From Flavobacteriales bacterium (GTDB taxonomy: Bacteria; Bacteroidota; Bacteroidia; Flavobacteriales_D; Crocinitomicaceae), in assembly GCA_947454525.1 (NCBI GenBank), contig CANGJM010000012.1, positions 57,370 to 121,369 of the forward strand: a stretch of 64,000 nucleotides of DNA. The letters are read 5' to 3'. A model generated the notes under the pieces. That model made no database searches, was not told the origin of the DNA, and was given only the letters and a program-made list of their open reading frames with translations. This document shows, piece after piece, positions 1 to 10,975 of the stretch; the stretch's first letter is position 1; every line of letters begins with the position of its first letter. The translations under genes were made by a program, and so were the position numbers.

Positions 1-1
1 C

Positions 2-262
2 ATTCGTATCAAAACAATTTTAAACGAATTGACAGATATTCTGAATGGGTATTTGCTTCACTGGAATACGGTAGAGTCCTCGCTCAAATCTGATTACGAA
101 AGCTTGTTGTATCAAAAAGGAAAGCTCGCTTTATACTCGGATGTCAATGGGAATTTTGAAGGCGAAATCCTCGGAGTGCAAGAGGATGGTCGAATTCTTT
201 TGAAAGTAGTGGATGAAATACGTTGTTATTCGCTGAAAGAACTTCAGTTTTCTTCGAAATGA
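2..262 (+). CDS. birA: Biotin--[acetyl-CoA-carboxylase] ligase, C-terminal part (partial)
   Basis: The reading frame is open from the window edge, so only about the last 86 residues are present. They fit the C-terminal part of biotin protein ligase, which attaches biotin to the carrier subunit of acetyl-CoA carboxylase and related enzymes. The visible signature is a small beta domain with G-x-ILGVQEDGRILLK followed by a tyrosine and an acidic end, typical of the SH3-like C-terminal domain. The catalytic GRGRRG region lies outside the window. The last 19 bp overlap the 3' end of the convergent SRPBCC gene. The identification rests on a short tail, so confidence is moderate. Confidence 0.7.
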   Translation: MRIKTILNELTDILNGYLLHWNTVESSLKSDYESLLYQKGKLALYSDVNGNFEGEILGVQEDGRILLKVVDEIRCYSLKELQFSSK

Positions 263-645
263 GCCTTCATTTGAATACTCATTTGTTCGAAAAGAGCTCT
301 TAATGGTTTCTCAATCAGTACTTTCATAAATCCGTTGACTTGTCCGTCAAATACGACTTGGCCATGACACTTTTCCCCATCTTCGTGAAGTGAAATGCTT
401 AATGTAAAAGAAAATGGACTTCCCTCACCAGAACGATACCGGACCAACTCTTCACTTTGTTCAGCGAACAAAAGATTAATCAAAATTCCACCCTGCGCTT
501 TGAAGGAACACTGCTCCTCTGTTGCTTGAAATTCGGAAATTTTCTCTTGGGGCAATAACAAATTGAGGTTGCGCGCGTCGCAAAGAAAAGCACGAACGGA
601 AGTCAAGCTTGTATGAATGGAAACCGATGTGCTCTGGATGATCAT
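244..645 (-). CDS. SRPBCC-fold (START/Bet v1-like) protein
   Basis: This 133-residue protein has the pattern of the SRPBCC hydrophobic-pocket fold: an N-terminal strand, helices with a short 'LCDARNLNLLLP' stretch, a run of beta strands, and a long C-terminal amphipathic helix ending in LFEQMSIQMKAHF. There is no signal peptide, so it is probably cytosolic. It starts 7 bp after the pyrE stop on the same strand, so the two are likely co-transcribed. The ligand and function are unknown. A role in pyrimidine metabolism is suggested only by position. Confidence 0.72.
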   Translation of the reverse strand: MIIQSTSVSIHTSLTSVRAFLCDARNLNLLLPQEKISEFQATEEQCSFKAQGGILINLLFAEQSEELVRYRSGEGSPFSFTLSISLHEDGEKCHGQVVFDGQVNGFMKVLIEKPLRALFEQMSIQMKAHFEEN

Positions 646-652
646 GAAAATA

Positions 653-1294
653 TTATTGATTCCAAGTGCTTGGATTCACGCGCCACTCATGTAGCGTCGT
701 TAAATCCGTATCATTGATGTAATTTGTTTTAACAGCGACGTCGATCAATGTTGCGTAATCGGTGATGGTTTCAAACGGACAACCAGCTTCTTGAAAACCT
801 TGGTCAGCTTGAGAAAAACCATAGGTGAATGTCGCTAATAACCCTTTGACAACAAGTCCGCCTTGTCGCAATGCTTCCACAGCTTTTAAACTACTTCCTC
901 CAGTAGAAATCAAATCTTCGATGACAACCACTTTTTGTCCTGGTTCATATGCACCTTCGATAAGATTCTCCATTCCGTGTCCTTTAGCTGCAGCACGTAC
1001 ATAGATGAACGGCAAACCAAGTTCTTGTGCAACCAACGCTCCTTGAGCAATACCACCCGTTGCAACACCAGCAATAACATCTGGTTTACCATAAACATCA
1101 AGGATGAGTTGAGCGTATGCTTGACGAATGTGTGTGCGTACTTCTGGGAAGCTTAATGTGACACGATTGTCACAATAAATCGGAGACTTCCAGCCAGAAG
1201 CCCAAGTGAATGGTTTATTGGGTTGTAAACGAACAGCTTTCGTTTTCAATAATAATTCTGCTACCTTTAGCGCTTGTTCTTGATTTGATGCCAT
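653..1294 (-). CDS. pyrE: Orotate phosphoribosyltransferase
   Basis: This enzyme converts orotate and PRPP to orotidine 5'-phosphate in de novo pyrimidine synthesis. The 213-residue protein carries the PRPP-binding loop VVVIEDLISTGGSS (about residues 122-135) and the PyrE-like FTWASGWKSPIYCDNR segment near residue 29. I chose the ATG at 1294 (MASNQEQ). A longer frame to 1318 would run through a promoter-like -7 box. The start codon overlaps the start codon of the divergent Nudix gene on a shared CATG. The -7 box TATTTTTG lies 4 bp upstream of the ATG, suggesting a leaderless mRNA. The SRPBCC gene follows in the same direction. Confidence 0.95.
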   Translation of the reverse strand: MASNQEQALKVAELLLKTKAVRLQPNKPFTWASGWKSPIYCDNRVTLSFPEVRTHIRQAYAQLILDVYGKPDVIAGVATGGIAQGALVAQELGLPFIYVRAAAKGHGMENLIEGAYEPGQKVVVIEDLISTGGSSLKAVEALRQGGLVVKGLLATFTYGFSQADQGFQEAGCPFETITDYATLIDVAVKTNYINDTDLTTLHEWRVNPSTWNQ

Positions 1295-1895
1295 GCCACA
1301 AAAATATAAAGTTTTCATGGATAAGCAGGTAATTCATTTTACTTCTGTCCCAATTCCACATGTGGAAATCGTAGAAAATGCGATGCCCCTGAATGTTTTA
1401 GCCCTTCAAGAAATGTTCAAAAATCAAGAAATTCAAGCGGTTCATCCCCATGCGAAAGCAGCCTTGAAATCATTCTTTATTCATTTTAACAAGATTAAAA
1501 CCGCGGGTGGACTTGTCTATCATGCACAGAGTGATGCTTATTTGTGGATAAAACGCCTGGGACTTTGGGATCTTCCAAAAGGAAAAATCGAGCAAGGAGA
1601 AAGCTCGAAGGATGCTGCCATTCGTGAAATCATCGAAGAATGTGGATTAACAGGGAAACTCAAGCTGAAACATCGAATTTGTTCGACATACCATGTTTAT
1701 GAATTCAAAAACAAGTCCATTCTCAAAAAAAATAACTGGTATTATTTGGAATACGAAGGTGATTTAAACACAAAGCCTCAAGAGGAGGAAAGTATCACAG
1801 AAGTGCAATGGATCAAGAAAGAAGCTTTCGATAATTGCCTTTCTCAAACATACCCATCTATTCAAGAAGTTATTTTACATGCATTTGAATCCTAA
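1293..1895 (+). CDS. Nudix hydrolase
   Basis: This 200-residue protein contains a complete Nudix box: GKIEQGESSKDAAIREI followed by IEECG, fitting Gx5Ex7REUxEExGU. Such enzymes hydrolyse nucleoside diphosphates linked to another group and need divalent metal. The substrate cannot be read from sequence. The N-terminal 60-70 residues precede the box and include the YKVFMDKQ stretch. I kept the ATG at 1293 because YKVF-type N-termini are usual in what I recall of flavobacterial relatives; an alternative ATG lies at 1317. The gene is divergent from pyrE, with overlapping start codons. Confidence 0.85.
   Translation: MPQKYKVFMDKQVIHFTSVPIPHVEIVENAMPLNVLALQEMFKNQEIQAVHPHAKAALKSFFIHFNKIKTAGGLVYHAQSDAYLWIKRLGLWDLPKGKIEQGESSKDAAIREIIEECGLTGKLKLKHRICSTYHVYEFKNKSILKKNNWYYLEYEGDLNTKPQEEESITEVQWIKKEAFDNCLSQTYPSIQEVILHAFES
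1299..1306 (-). promoter_or_regulatory. -7 box of the pyrE promoter
   Basis: Read leftward this is TATTTTTG, matching TAnnTTTG. It ends 4 bp before the pyrE ATG. I see no clear TTG at the expected -33 distance. It lies inside the first codons of the Nudix gene. Confidence 0.5.
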
Positions 1896-1911
1896 TTTTA
1901 TGTTAAATTTG
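1884..1911 (+). promoter_or_regulatory. Promoter of the DUF1573 gene
   Basis: TTTG at 1884-1887, 16 bp spacer, then TAAATTTG at 1904-1911. The leader before the start at 1958 would be about 40 nt. The -33 element lies inside the end of the Nudix gene. Confidence 0.55.
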
Positions 1912-1957
1912 ATTTCTAAATAAAAATTCAAGTTACCATTGTAAAAAAATTAAAACC

Positions 1958-2359
1958 ATGAAATACGCTTTACTTACATTCGCTTTTCTATTTGTTGGAT
2001 TTGCTCAAGCTCAAAAAGAAACGAAACCGTCAACTGGATTAAAATTTACAACACTCGAAATCGTTCGTGAAAACATTCCATATGATTCAAAAGACATGTT
2101 CGTCTTCGAATTCAAAAATGTTTCTAAAAAATCAATTACGGTAAGCAATGTGCAAACAAGTTGTGGTTGTACGGCAGCAGAGAAACCAACAGAGCCTATT
2201 AAAAAAGGTAAAAAAGGAGCAATTAAAGTAACATACGATACGAAAAGAGTAGGTGCTTTTACAAAAACAATTACCGTGTTTTCTGATGGAGGCGAGCCAA
2301 TTGTATTGACAATTAAAGGTTCAGTTCTCTCTCCTTCAGATTCTCCAACGACTAACTAG
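1958..2359 (+). CDS. DUF1573 secreted protein
   Basis: This 133-residue protein starts with a signal peptide (MKYALLTFAFLFVGFAQAQ), so it is exported. The rest matches the DUF1573 pattern, an immunoglobulin-like module of Bacteroidota: FEFKNVSKKSITVSNVQTSCGCTAAEKP, then GKKGAIKVTYDT and a final KGSV strand. The SCGCT motif is the family hallmark. The function is unknown. It has its own promoter and is followed by the valS promoter, so it is probably monocistronic. There is a short Ser/Thr/Pro tail. Confidence 0.85.
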   Translation: MKYALLTFAFLFVGFAQAQKETKPSTGLKFTTLEIVRENIPYDSKDMFVFEFKNVSKKSITVSNVQTSCGCTAAEKPTEPIKKGKKGAIKVTYDTKRVGAFTKTITVFSDGGEPIVLTIKGSVLSPSDSPTTN

Positions 2360-2385
2360 TCAAGCTTTTTCTCTCCTAACAAGGA

Positions 2386-2414
2386 TTGTGCTGCAGAGAT
2401 AATTGTTATCTTTG
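2386..2414 (+). promoter_or_regulatory. Promoter of valS
   Basis: TTG at 2386-2388, 18 bp spacer, TATCTTTG at 2407-2414; an excellent Bacteroidota-type match. It lies inside a possible N-terminal extension of the valS frame, so it supports the ATG at 2431 as the true start. Confidence 0.7.
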
Positions 2415-2430
2415 CGGCAAAGATTGTGTC

Positions 2431-5061
2431 ATGGAAATAGGGAAAACGTACGAACCGCAAAAAGCGGAAGATAAATGGTATAAACATTGGTTGGATAAAG
2501 GATATTTTCATTCTGTTCCTGACCATCGTGAACCTTATACCATTGTAATCCCTCCACCAAATGTGACTGGTGTCCTGCACATGGGACACATGTTGAACAA
2601 TACCATTCAAGACGTACTTGTTCGTCGAGCAAGAATGCTTGGAAAAAATGCATGTTGGGTTCCAGGAACGGATCATGCATCGATTGCTACGGAAGCGAAA
2701 GTTGTTCAAAAACTTCGTCAAGAAGGCATTAAAAAATCTGACTTAACCAGGGAAGAGTTTCTTGCACATGCGTTCGAATGGAAAGACAAGCATGGTGGAA
2801 TCATTCTGGAACAACTAAAAAAATTAGGAGCATCATGTGACTGGGAACGTACACATTTCACGATGGACAAGGAGTATTCCGAGTCAGTGATTAATGTGTT
2901 TATGGACTTGTATGCAAAAGGAAAAATTTACCGTGGCGTACGCATGGTGAATTGGGATCCAGAAGCATTGACCGCAGTTTCTGACGAAGAAGTGAATTAC
3001 AAAGAAGTGAATTCACGCCTTTTCTATGTGCGTTATAAAATCACGGATACAACAGATGAATGGGTGACGATTGCCACCACAAGACCTGAAACCATTTTGG
3101 GGGATACTGCCATTTGTGTGAATCCAGATGATGAACGTTATAAAAAGCTAGTAGGGAAGTCTGTAATGGTTCCAATCATCAATCGCGAGATTCCAATCAT
3201 CGCCGATGATTATGTCGATAAAGATTTTGGTACGGGTTGCTTAAAAGTTACACCGGCTCACGATACAAATGACTACGAATTAGGAAGAAAATACAACTTG
3301 CCTTCCATCGACTTGTTCAATGACAATGGAACATTAAATGATCATGGTGCACACTATGCAGGAAAAGATCGTTTCGATGTTCGAAAAGAAATTGAAAAAG
3401 AACTTGACGAAAAAGGATATTTGGTTAAAACGGAGGACATCATTAATAAAGTTGGTTTCTCGGAACGCACCAACGCGGTAATTGAGCCCAAATTATCCAT
3501 GCAATGGTTTGTTTCCATGAAAGAATTGGCTCAGCCAGCACTTGATAACGTGATGAATGGAAACATTCAATTCCACCCGGATAAATTCAAAAATACCTAC
3601 CGTCACTGGATGGAAAATGTGAAGGATTGGTGTATTTCTCGTCAACTTTGGTGGGGACACCGAATTCCAGCATGGTATTTTGGAAACCGTCCAGATGACT
3701 TCGTTGTCGCTAAAACAAAGGAGGAAGCCTTGCGTTTGGCAAGTGAAAAAGCGGGAAGAGAAATCCTTGAATCTGAGTTAAATCAGGACGAAGATGTACT
3801 CGATACGTGGTTTTCAAGTTGGTTATGGCCTATTTCGGTGTTTAACGGCTTGACACAACCGGAAAATGAAGAAATCAAGTATTATTACCCAACAAACGAT
3901 CTAGTTACCGCACCTGAAATCATGTTTTTCTGGGTGGCACGTATGGTCATTGCTGGATATGAATACCTAGGTGATTTACCGTTTAAAAATGTATACTACA
4001 CAGGAATTGTTCGAGATAAACTTGGACGTAAAATGTCCAAATCTCTAGGGAATTCACCTGATCCAATTGAATTAATTGAGAAATTTGGAGCAGACGGTGT
4101 CCGAGTAGGAATTTTAATTTCTTCTCCGGCAGGAAATGACCTTCCATTTGATTCGTCACAATGCGAGCAAGGAAGAAACTTCACGAATAAAGTATGGAAC
4201 GCATATCGCTTGGTTTCCTCGTGGGAAGTTCGTGAAATTGAGCAACCATTGTCCTCAAAAGTGGCAATTGAATGGTTTGAAAATCGTTTTCAGAAAGTTC
4301 TGACGGAAATCAATGATCAATTCGATAAATTCCGAATTTCAGATGCATTAATGGCTATTTACAAGTTGGTGTGGGATGATTTCTGTTCGTGGTATTTAGA
4401 AATGATCAAGCCAGGCTATGAACAGCCGATTGACCGTCAAACATTGGAGAAAACCAAATTCTTTTTCGAGGAATTATTGAAAGTGATGCATCCATTTACT
4501 CCATTCGTTTCAGAAGAGTTGTGGCATGCCTTAAACGAGCGAAAAGAGGGAGAGGATATCGTTATAGCTGAATGGCCGAAGGTGAAAAACATTGACGAAA
4601 GTTATTTGACCGCTTTCGAAAAAGCTGAAAATATTATCTCACACATTCGAACGATTCGTAAAAACAACAATATCGCCAATAAAGTGAAGTTGGAAATGTA
4701 CGTTCGTGCGGATGCATCTACGCAAACGGATTTCGATGCGGTGATTTCAAAAATGGGAAATCTCTCCGTGTTTGAATACGTAGCTGATAAAATGCAACAA
4801 GCGAATTCCTTCATTGTAGAAGGAGTGGAGTACTTTATTCCATTTGGTGACACTGTTGATGTGGAAGCTGAAATCAAGAAAATGGAGGAAGAATTGGGGT
4901 ATACCAAAGGATTCTTGAAAAGTGTGCAAGGAAAATTATCGAACGAACGTTTTGTTGCTGGAGCACCTGCGCAAGTCTTGGAATTAGAACGCAAGAAAGA
5001 AGCAGATGCATTAGGTAAAATTCAATTGTTGGAAGAGAAGCTTGCTTCCCTAAAAGGATGA
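2431..5061 (+). CDS. valS: Valyl-tRNA synthetase
   Basis: This 876-residue class I synthetase charges tRNA-Val. It has the HIGH signature as HMGH at residues 50-53 after PPPNVTGVL, the KMSKS loop at 534-538, a large editing insertion with [12 protein letters not shown], and a C-terminal coiled arm ([21 protein letters not shown]) ending in [10 protein letters not shown], as in the bacterial family. Length is normal. The ATG at 2431 was chosen because a strong promoter occupies the preceding 45 bp. It stops 1 bp before the convergent OmpA-like gene. Confidence 0.98.
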   Translation: MEIGKTYEPQKAEDKWYKHWLDKGYFHSVPDHREPYTIVIPPPNVTGVLHMGHMLNNTIQDVLVRRARMLGKNACWVPGTDHASIATEAKVVQKLRQEGIKKSDLTREEFLAHAFEWKDKHGGIILEQLKKLGASCDWERTHFTMDKEYSESVINVFMDLYAKGKIYRGVRMVNWDPEALTAVSDEEVNYKEVNSRLFYVRYKITDTTDEWVTIATTRPETILGDTAICVNPDDERYKKLVGKSVMVPIINREIPIIADDYVDKDFGTGCLKVTPAHDTNDYELGRKYNLPSIDLFNDNGTLNDHGAHYAGKDRFDVRKEIEKELDEKGYLVKTEDIINKVGFSERTNAVIEPKLSMQWFVSMKELAQPALDNVMNGNIQFHPDKFKNTYRHWMENVKDWCISRQLWWGHRIPAWYFGNRPDDFVVAKTKEEALRLASEKAGREILESELNQDEDVLDTWFSSWLWPISVFNGLTQPENEEIKYYYPTNDLVTAPEIMFFWVARMVIAGYEYLGDLPFKNVYYTGIVRDKLGRKMSKSLGNSPDPIELIEKFGADGVRVGILISSPAGNDLPFDSSQCEQGRNFTNKVWNAYRLVSSWEVREIEQPLSSKVAIEWFENRFQKVLTEINDQFDKFRISDALMAIYKLVWDDFCSWYLEMIKPGYEQPIDRQTLEKTKFFFEELLKVMHPFTPFVSEELWHALNERKEGEDIVIAEWPKVKNIDESYLTAFEKAENIISHIRTIRKNNNIANKVKLEMYVRADASTQTDFDAVISKMGNLSVFEYVADKMQQANSFIVEGVEYFIPFGDTVDVEAEIKKMEEELGYTKGFLKSVQGKLSNERFVAGAPAQVLELERKKEADALGKIQLLEEKLASLKG

Positions 5062-5062
5062 A

Positions 5063-5911
5063 TTAAATAAAGCGAAAATCAACCCTGCGGTTCTTTTGTT
5101 TACCGGTATCGGTGTCATTTCGATCGACAGGTTCTTTTTCTCCCTTGAAATCTATTTCCACGCGTGACTTTGCCAATCCGTTCTTTTCGAAAAAGCGAAC
5201 AAGTGCTGCTGCTCTTCGTTTAGATAAATCAATGTTGTATGCGTCTGAACCATCTGAGTCGGTATGTCCGGTAATCAGAATGCGCAAATCTGAATGACTC
5301 TTCACCATGCGAATCATTTCGATGAGATACGCTTCGTATTGCTCCTGAATGTTATCCTTGTCGTACTCGAAATAAATAGGCTCAAATTTAAAGGCGCGCA
5401 GTTCTTCCAATCGTTTCTCGGGAGAGGATAGTCCATCTTGAAGTTCTTGTTGGAATTTTGCCAATTGATTGATGGGTAAAATGTTAGGTGTGTTTTCTGA
5501 AATATTGAAGGTTGCTCGATACAGCGTTAACGTGGACTTTCCGTCGGTAGTTTTGCCAAGTAAGTACCCTTTTTTAGCATCGTATTCAAAATCAAACTGT
5601 TGTTTTTCAATTGGAACGGCATTTTTTGGTTTAATACCAAGTCTTGTTTCATTGATTTCTAAGTGTCCGTTTTCGAGTACTTTTCCAACAATATCATAAA
5701 TGTAGTATTGACCTTCGCTATTTTCATGCCTCATTTTTCCGTCAATCATTCCTTTTACAATGGTGATGTCGAGGTATACCCAAGATGTTGAAACTGTAAG
5801 AGGATTGGATGGATTTGTGACAAAAGAACCACCCTGCCACGTTCCAGATAACTTTTGACCGTTGGACGATATCGAAATCAAAATGAAAAGAAGTAGGAGG
5901 AAACGTTTCAT
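5063..5911 (-). CDS. OmpA-family protein with an N-terminal beta-rich domain
   Basis: The 282-residue protein has a signal peptide (MKRFLLLLFILISISSNG), a beta-rich domain of about 120 residues (KLSGTWQGGSF onward), a linker, and a C-terminal OmpA/MotB peptidoglycan-binding domain from about residue 170. The key stretch is ITGHTDSDGSDAYNIDLSKRRAAALVRFF. It is probably a periplasmic or outer-membrane protein that binds the cell wall. The N-terminal domain resembles the lipocalin-like domains that follow GTW motifs, but I cannot name it. It is divergent from the glutathione peroxidase gene. Confidence 0.8.
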   Translation of the reverse strand: MKRFLLLLFILISISSNGQKLSGTWQGGSFVTNPSNPLTVSTSWVYLDITIVKGMIDGKMRHENSEGQYYIYDIVGKVLENGHLEINETRLGIKPKNAVPIEKQQFDFEYDAKKGYLLGKTTDGKSTLTLYRATFNISENTPNILPINQLAKFQQELQDGLSSPEKRLEELRAFKFEPIYFEYDKDNIQEQYEAYLIEMIRMVKSHSDLRILITGHTDSDGSDAYNIDLSKRRAAALVRFFEKNGLAKSRVEIDFKGEKEPVDRNDTDTGKQKNRRVDFRFI

Positions 5912-5994
5912 TCTCTTTTATTCGTAATAATTCAAAAAATGTTCCACAAATTCGAACTATCTTCGATTCTGAATGTTTCAAAAAGAAAACAAGT

Positions 5995-6528
5995 ATGAAA
6001 ACACTATTTTTATTCATTTCAATTTTAAGTCTGATGATTACTGCGGAAAAACAAGATGTTTACCAATTTAAGGTTAAAGATATCAATGGTAAGACCTTTG
6101 ACTTTGCTGATTTGAAAGGTAAAAAAATCATGATTGTCAATACAGCGTCTAAATGCGGCTTGACTCCTCAATATGAGAAATTAGAGCTGTTGTACGAAAA
6201 ATACAAAAACAAGAACTTTGTCATTGTTGGATTTCCAGCAAATGATTTTATGTCTCAAGAGCCAGGATCAAACGAAGAAATTGAAAGTTTCTGTAAAATG
6301 AATTATGGCGTTAGTTTTCCAATGATGTCAAAAATTTCTGTAAAAGGAAAAGACATGCATCCTGTCTATCATTTCTTGACGGAAAAAGCAAAAAATGGAT
6401 TAGAAGACAACAAGGTTGAGTGGAATTTTCAAAAGTACTTGATTGATGAAAACGGACACTTAGCTAAGGTGATTTCACCAAGAATTCAACCTGACGATGA
6501 GTCCATTACTTCATGGATTGAACAATAG
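5995..6528 (+). CDS. Glutathione peroxidase family (thiol peroxidase)
   Basis: This 177-residue protein has an N-terminal signal or anchor segment (MKTLFLFISILSLMITAEK) and a GPx fold. The peroxidatic cysteine sits in IVNTASKCGLTPQYEKLE, followed by the FPANDFMSQEPGSNEEI block and the WNFQKYLID tryptophan motif. The family reduces peroxides; bacterial members of this type mostly use thioredoxin rather than glutathione. The signal segment suggests a periplasmic location. The usual 'FPCNQF' reads FPANDF here, so it lacks the resolving cysteine at that position. Confidence 0.88.
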   Translation: MKTLFLFISILSLMITAEKQDVYQFKVKDINGKTFDFADLKGKKIMIVNTASKCGLTPQYEKLELLYEKYKNKNFVIVGFPANDFMSQEPGSNEEIESFCKMNYGVSFPMMSKISVKGKDMHPVYHFLTEKAKNGLEDNKVEWNFQKYLIDENGHLAKVISPRIQPDDESITSWIEQ

Positions 6529-6605
6529 TTTATATCGTTGAAATTTTGTTGATAAGTTAGGCTTCTCAAGCCTCTTAAAACCCTCCTAAAAGCCTTGCTT
6601 TTTCT

Positions 6606-6613
6606 TATTTTTG
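6606..6613 (+). promoter_or_regulatory. -7 box of the gyrB promoter
   Basis: TATTTTTG, exact TAnnTTTG match, about 40 nt upstream of the gyrB ATG. No clear TTG at the right distance. An imperfect hairpin (6559-6573) precedes it. Confidence 0.4.
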
Positions 6614-6635
6614 TTTGACTTGAAAAAAGTGATAA

Positions 6636-8606
<1,971 letters not shown>

Positions 8607-8607
8607 G

Positions 8608-9384
8608 ATGCGATTTAAACAATCTAAGCCAGTATCGACGTTCATTCGGATGATACTGGCTTTTTTTGTGTCCTATGGGTTCTATTTGAACCTTTCAACT
8701 TCACAGCATCTTCCCATTGAAACTCCTCGCCTTATGGAGGGTGAATCCTATCTCCATCACCTTGCCTACGGATTCGTTTACGATGAAACGCATGAACAAG
8801 CAAAGTGGATTGCGTATTGCCTCACAAAATCTGAAGCAATGGGCGTTTTGGAACGATCAGATAACTTTAAAGAAGATCCACTTGTTAACACCGGAACAGC
8901 TACTGACGTTGATTATGCGAAAAGTGGTTTTGACCGTGGACATTTAGCTCCAGCGGCGGACATGCGTTGGTCAGTTCAAAGCATGGAGGAGTCATTCTAC
9001 TACAGCAATATGAGTCCACAAATACCTTCGTTTAATCGAGGTATTTGGAAAAAGTTGGAGGAGGAAGTGCGCAATTGGGCAGTAAAACTTGATTCGATCT
9101 TAATTGTTACTGGTCCAGTGTTAAGCGCGGATCTCCAAAGTATTGGAATAAACAAAGTAAGTATACCAAAATACTATTTTAAAGCAATTATTGACCTCAA
9201 AGGATCCAGATCGAAAGGAATTGCCTTTCTTCTTCCTAATGAAGGTTCCAAACTACCTTTAATGGACTTTGCTTTAACGATTAATGATTTAGAGAAAATA
9301 ACGAAGATTGATTTCTTCTATCAATTGGAGGATAAACTAGAGAATTCATTGGAATCAACTGTTTGTAAAACATGTTGGCCATAA
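8608..9384 (+). CDS. DNA/RNA non-specific endonuclease (secreted)
   Basis: This is a NucA/Serratia-type nuclease that cuts DNA and RNA. The visible catalytic motif is DRGHLAPAADM at about residues 108-118; its His is the general base. NMSPQIPSFNRGIWKKLEE follows, and its Asn carries the metal site. With the ATG at 8608 (1 bp after the gyrB stop) the protein is 258 residues, with a basic N-region (MRFKQSKP) and a hydrophobic segment MILAFFVSYGFYLNL, so it is likely secreted or membrane-anchored. An ATG at 8650 would lose the basic residues. The gyrB terminator lies inside these first codons. Confidence 0.85.
   Translation: MRFKQSKPVSTFIRMILAFFVSYGFYLNLSTSQHLPIETPRLMEGESYLHHLAYGFVYDETHEQAKWIAYCLTKSEAMGVLERSDNFKEDPLVNTGTATDVDYAKSGFDRGHLAPAADMRWSVQSMEESFYYSNMSPQIPSFNRGIWKKLEEEVRNWAVKLDSILIVTGPVLSADLQSIGINKVSIPKYYFKAIIDLKGSRSKGIAFLLPNEGSKLPLMDFALTINDLEKITKIDFFYQLEDKLENSLESTVCKTCWP
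8626..8667 (+). terminator. Terminator of gyrB, inside the next coding region
   Basis: The arms AAGCCAGTATC (8626-8636) and GATACTGGCTT (8652-8662) form a perfect 11-bp stem with a 15-nt loop, followed by seven T at 8661-8667. It lies in the 5' part of the nuclease gene. Confidence 0.85.
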
Positions 9385-9409
9385 AAAAAACCGCCTTTTG
9401 AGCGGTTTT
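9383..9409. terminator. Bidirectional terminator between nuclease and gcvH
   Basis: The arms AAAACCGC (9387-9394) and GCGGTTTT (9402-9409) flank a 7-nt loop, with A-runs on one side and T-runs on the other. It serves the rightward nuclease gene and the leftward gcvH gene. Confidence 0.75.
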
Positions 9410-9431
9410 CAGTTTCTTATTTGATTCTTAA

Positions 9432-9809
9432 TTAATGAATCAAGCCTTCGTATGTAGCAGCATCTAATAATTGATCATACTGAGATGCGTCTGTTAATTT
9501 TACTTTGATCATCCAACCTTCACCGTAAGGATCCGAATTTACTAATTCTGGATTCCCTTCCAATGCTTCATTGAATTCAAGAATCTCACCACTTACAGGC
9601 ATAAATAAATCAGAAACAGTTTTCACTGCTTCAACACTTCCAAAAACTTCTTCTTGGTCAAGTGTTTCACCGATTGTTTCGATTTCAACATATACGATAT
9701 CACCTAATTCGCTTTGCGCAAATTCTGTAATCCCTACAATGGCAACATCTCCGTCGATTTTTACCCATTCATGGTCTTTTGTGTACTTTAATTCTGCTGG
9801 AATATTCAT
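9432..9809 (-). CDS. gcvH: Glycine cleavage system H protein
   Basis: This lipoyl carrier shuttles the aminomethyl group between the P, T and L proteins of glycine cleavage. The 125-residue protein has the standard start ([15 protein letters not shown]) and the lipoylated lysine, K63, in [23 protein letters not shown] is near the end. I placed the start at 9809 because the extra codons upstream contain a clear promoter. The other gcv genes are not in the window. Confidence 0.96.
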   Translation of the reverse strand: MNIPAELKYTKDHEWVKIDGDVAIVGITEFAQSELGDIVYVEIETIGETLDQEEVFGSVEAVKTVSDLFMPVSGEILEFNEALEGNPELVNSDPYGEGWMIKVKLTDASQYDQLLDAATYEGLIH

Positions 9810-9826
9810 GTCAATTTTGATTTTTA

Positions 9827-9857
9827 CAAATGTAGCAATTTTGTTCATTTGTTTCAA
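9827..9857 (-). promoter_or_regulatory. Promoter of gcvH
   Basis: Read leftward: TTG (9855-9857), 20 bp spacer, TACATTTG (9827-9834). The leader would be about 12-17 nt. It is close to the divergent prfB promoter. Confidence 0.6.
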
Positions 9858-9860
9858 GCC

Positions 9861-9888
9861 TTTGGGAAAGACTTTATAATTACCTTTG
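9861..9888 (+). promoter_or_regulatory. Promoter of prfB
   Basis: TTTG (9861-9864), 16 bp spacer, TACCTTTG (9881-9888), then exactly 4 bp before the ATG at 9893. The transcript would begin at or beside the start codon. Confidence 0.6.
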
Positions 9889-9892
9889 CACC

Positions 9893-10975
9893 ATGACTAT
9901 TGATCAGTATAAAGACTTATTGAAGCGCGTTGAAGGCATTCAAAATTACTTGAAAATCGAAGAGAAGAGAATGCAAATGAGAGAGGAAGAGCTGAAAACG
10001 CAAGACCCCTCTTTTTGGGATGACCCTAAAAAAGCAGAAATTCAAATGAAATCCATTCGTGGATTAAAGTTTTGGGTAAATACTTTTGATCGTGTTCAAT
10101 CTGCCGTATCTGATTTAGAAGTGGTCATGGAATTCGTCAAAGAAGGAATGTCAACCGAAGCGGAATTGGACGAACAATTTCAAGTTATCGTAACGGAAAT
10201 TGAAGAATTAGAACTGAAAAACATGCTTTCAGGTGAGGAAGATGCCTTAAGTGCTGTTCTTCAAATAACAGCAGGTGCTGGTGGAACGGAGAGCTGTGAT
10301 TGGGCATCCATGTTGATGCGCATGTACCTCATGTGGGGACAAAAGAAAGGATATAAAATCACCGAATTAAATTTCCAAGAAGGGGATGTTGCCGGGGTTA
10401 AAACGGTTACGTTAGAACTAGAAGGTGAATTTGCGTTTGGATATTTGAAAGGAGAAAACGGAGTGCATCGTTTGGTGCGTATTTCCCCGTTTGACTCAAA
10501 CGCGAAACGTCATACTTCGTTTGTTTCTGTTTACGTTTACCCATTAGTTGATGACAACATTGATATTCACATTAATCCGGCAGACGTATCCTTCGAAACC
10601 TTTAGATCCGGTGGTGCGGGTGGACAAAACGTGAATAAGGTCGAAACCGCGGTTCGATTGCGACATGCACCATCCGGGATTATCATCGAAAACTCGGAGT
10701 CTAGGTCACAATTAGCGAACAAAGAAAAAGCGATGCAATTGCTACGTTCTCAGTTATACGAATTGGAACTGCGTGAACGAATGGAGAAACGTAGCGAAAT
10801 TGAAGCAGGCAAAAAGAAAATAGAGTGGGGGAGTCAAATCCGAAACTATGTCATGCAGCCATATAAGTTGGTGAAGGATGTACGCACCGGAACAGAAACG
10901 AGTGATGTGGATGCAGTGATGGATGGTGGACTAGATCCATTCTTAAAATCCTTCCTGATGATGTACGGTTCCTAG
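9893..10975 (+). CDS. prfB: Peptide chain release factor 2
   Basis: This factor recognises UGA and UAA stop codons and triggers peptide release. The 360-residue protein has the RF2 tripeptide SPF at 198-200 and the catalytic GGQ at 243-245 in [13 protein letters not shown]. It reads through without the +1 programmed frameshift found in many bacterial prfB genes. At the equivalent place, codon 20 is TTG inside TACTTGAAA. It has its own promoter. Its stop codon overlaps that of convergent murF on a shared CTAG. Confidence 0.97.
   Translation: MTIDQYKDLLKRVEGIQNYLKIEEKRMQMREEELKTQDPSFWDDPKKAEIQMKSIRGLKFWVNTFDRVQSAVSDLEVVMEFVKEGMSTEAELDEQFQVIVTEIEELELKNMLSGEEDALSAVLQITAGAGGTESCDWASMLMRMYLMWGQKKGYKITELNFQEGDVAGVKTVTLELEGEFAFGYLKGENGVHRLVRISPFDSNAKRHTSFVSVYVYPLVDDNIDIHINPADVSFETFRSGGAGGQNVNKVETAVRLRHAPSGIIIENSESRSQLANKEKAMQLLRSQLYELELRERMEKRSEIEAGKKKIEWGSQIRNYVMQPYKLVKDVRTGTETSDVDAVMDGGLDPFLKSFLMMYGS

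Noticed and set aside
2356..2721. A 121-codon leftward frame over the valS start
   Set aside because: It overlaps the valS promoter and the HMGH region; the composition looks like a shadow of valS.
6559..6573. Hairpin AGGCTT-CTC-AAGCCT after the glutathione peroxidase gene
   Set aside because: Only 6 bp, without a T-run; it could be a weak terminator but is not supported enough to list.
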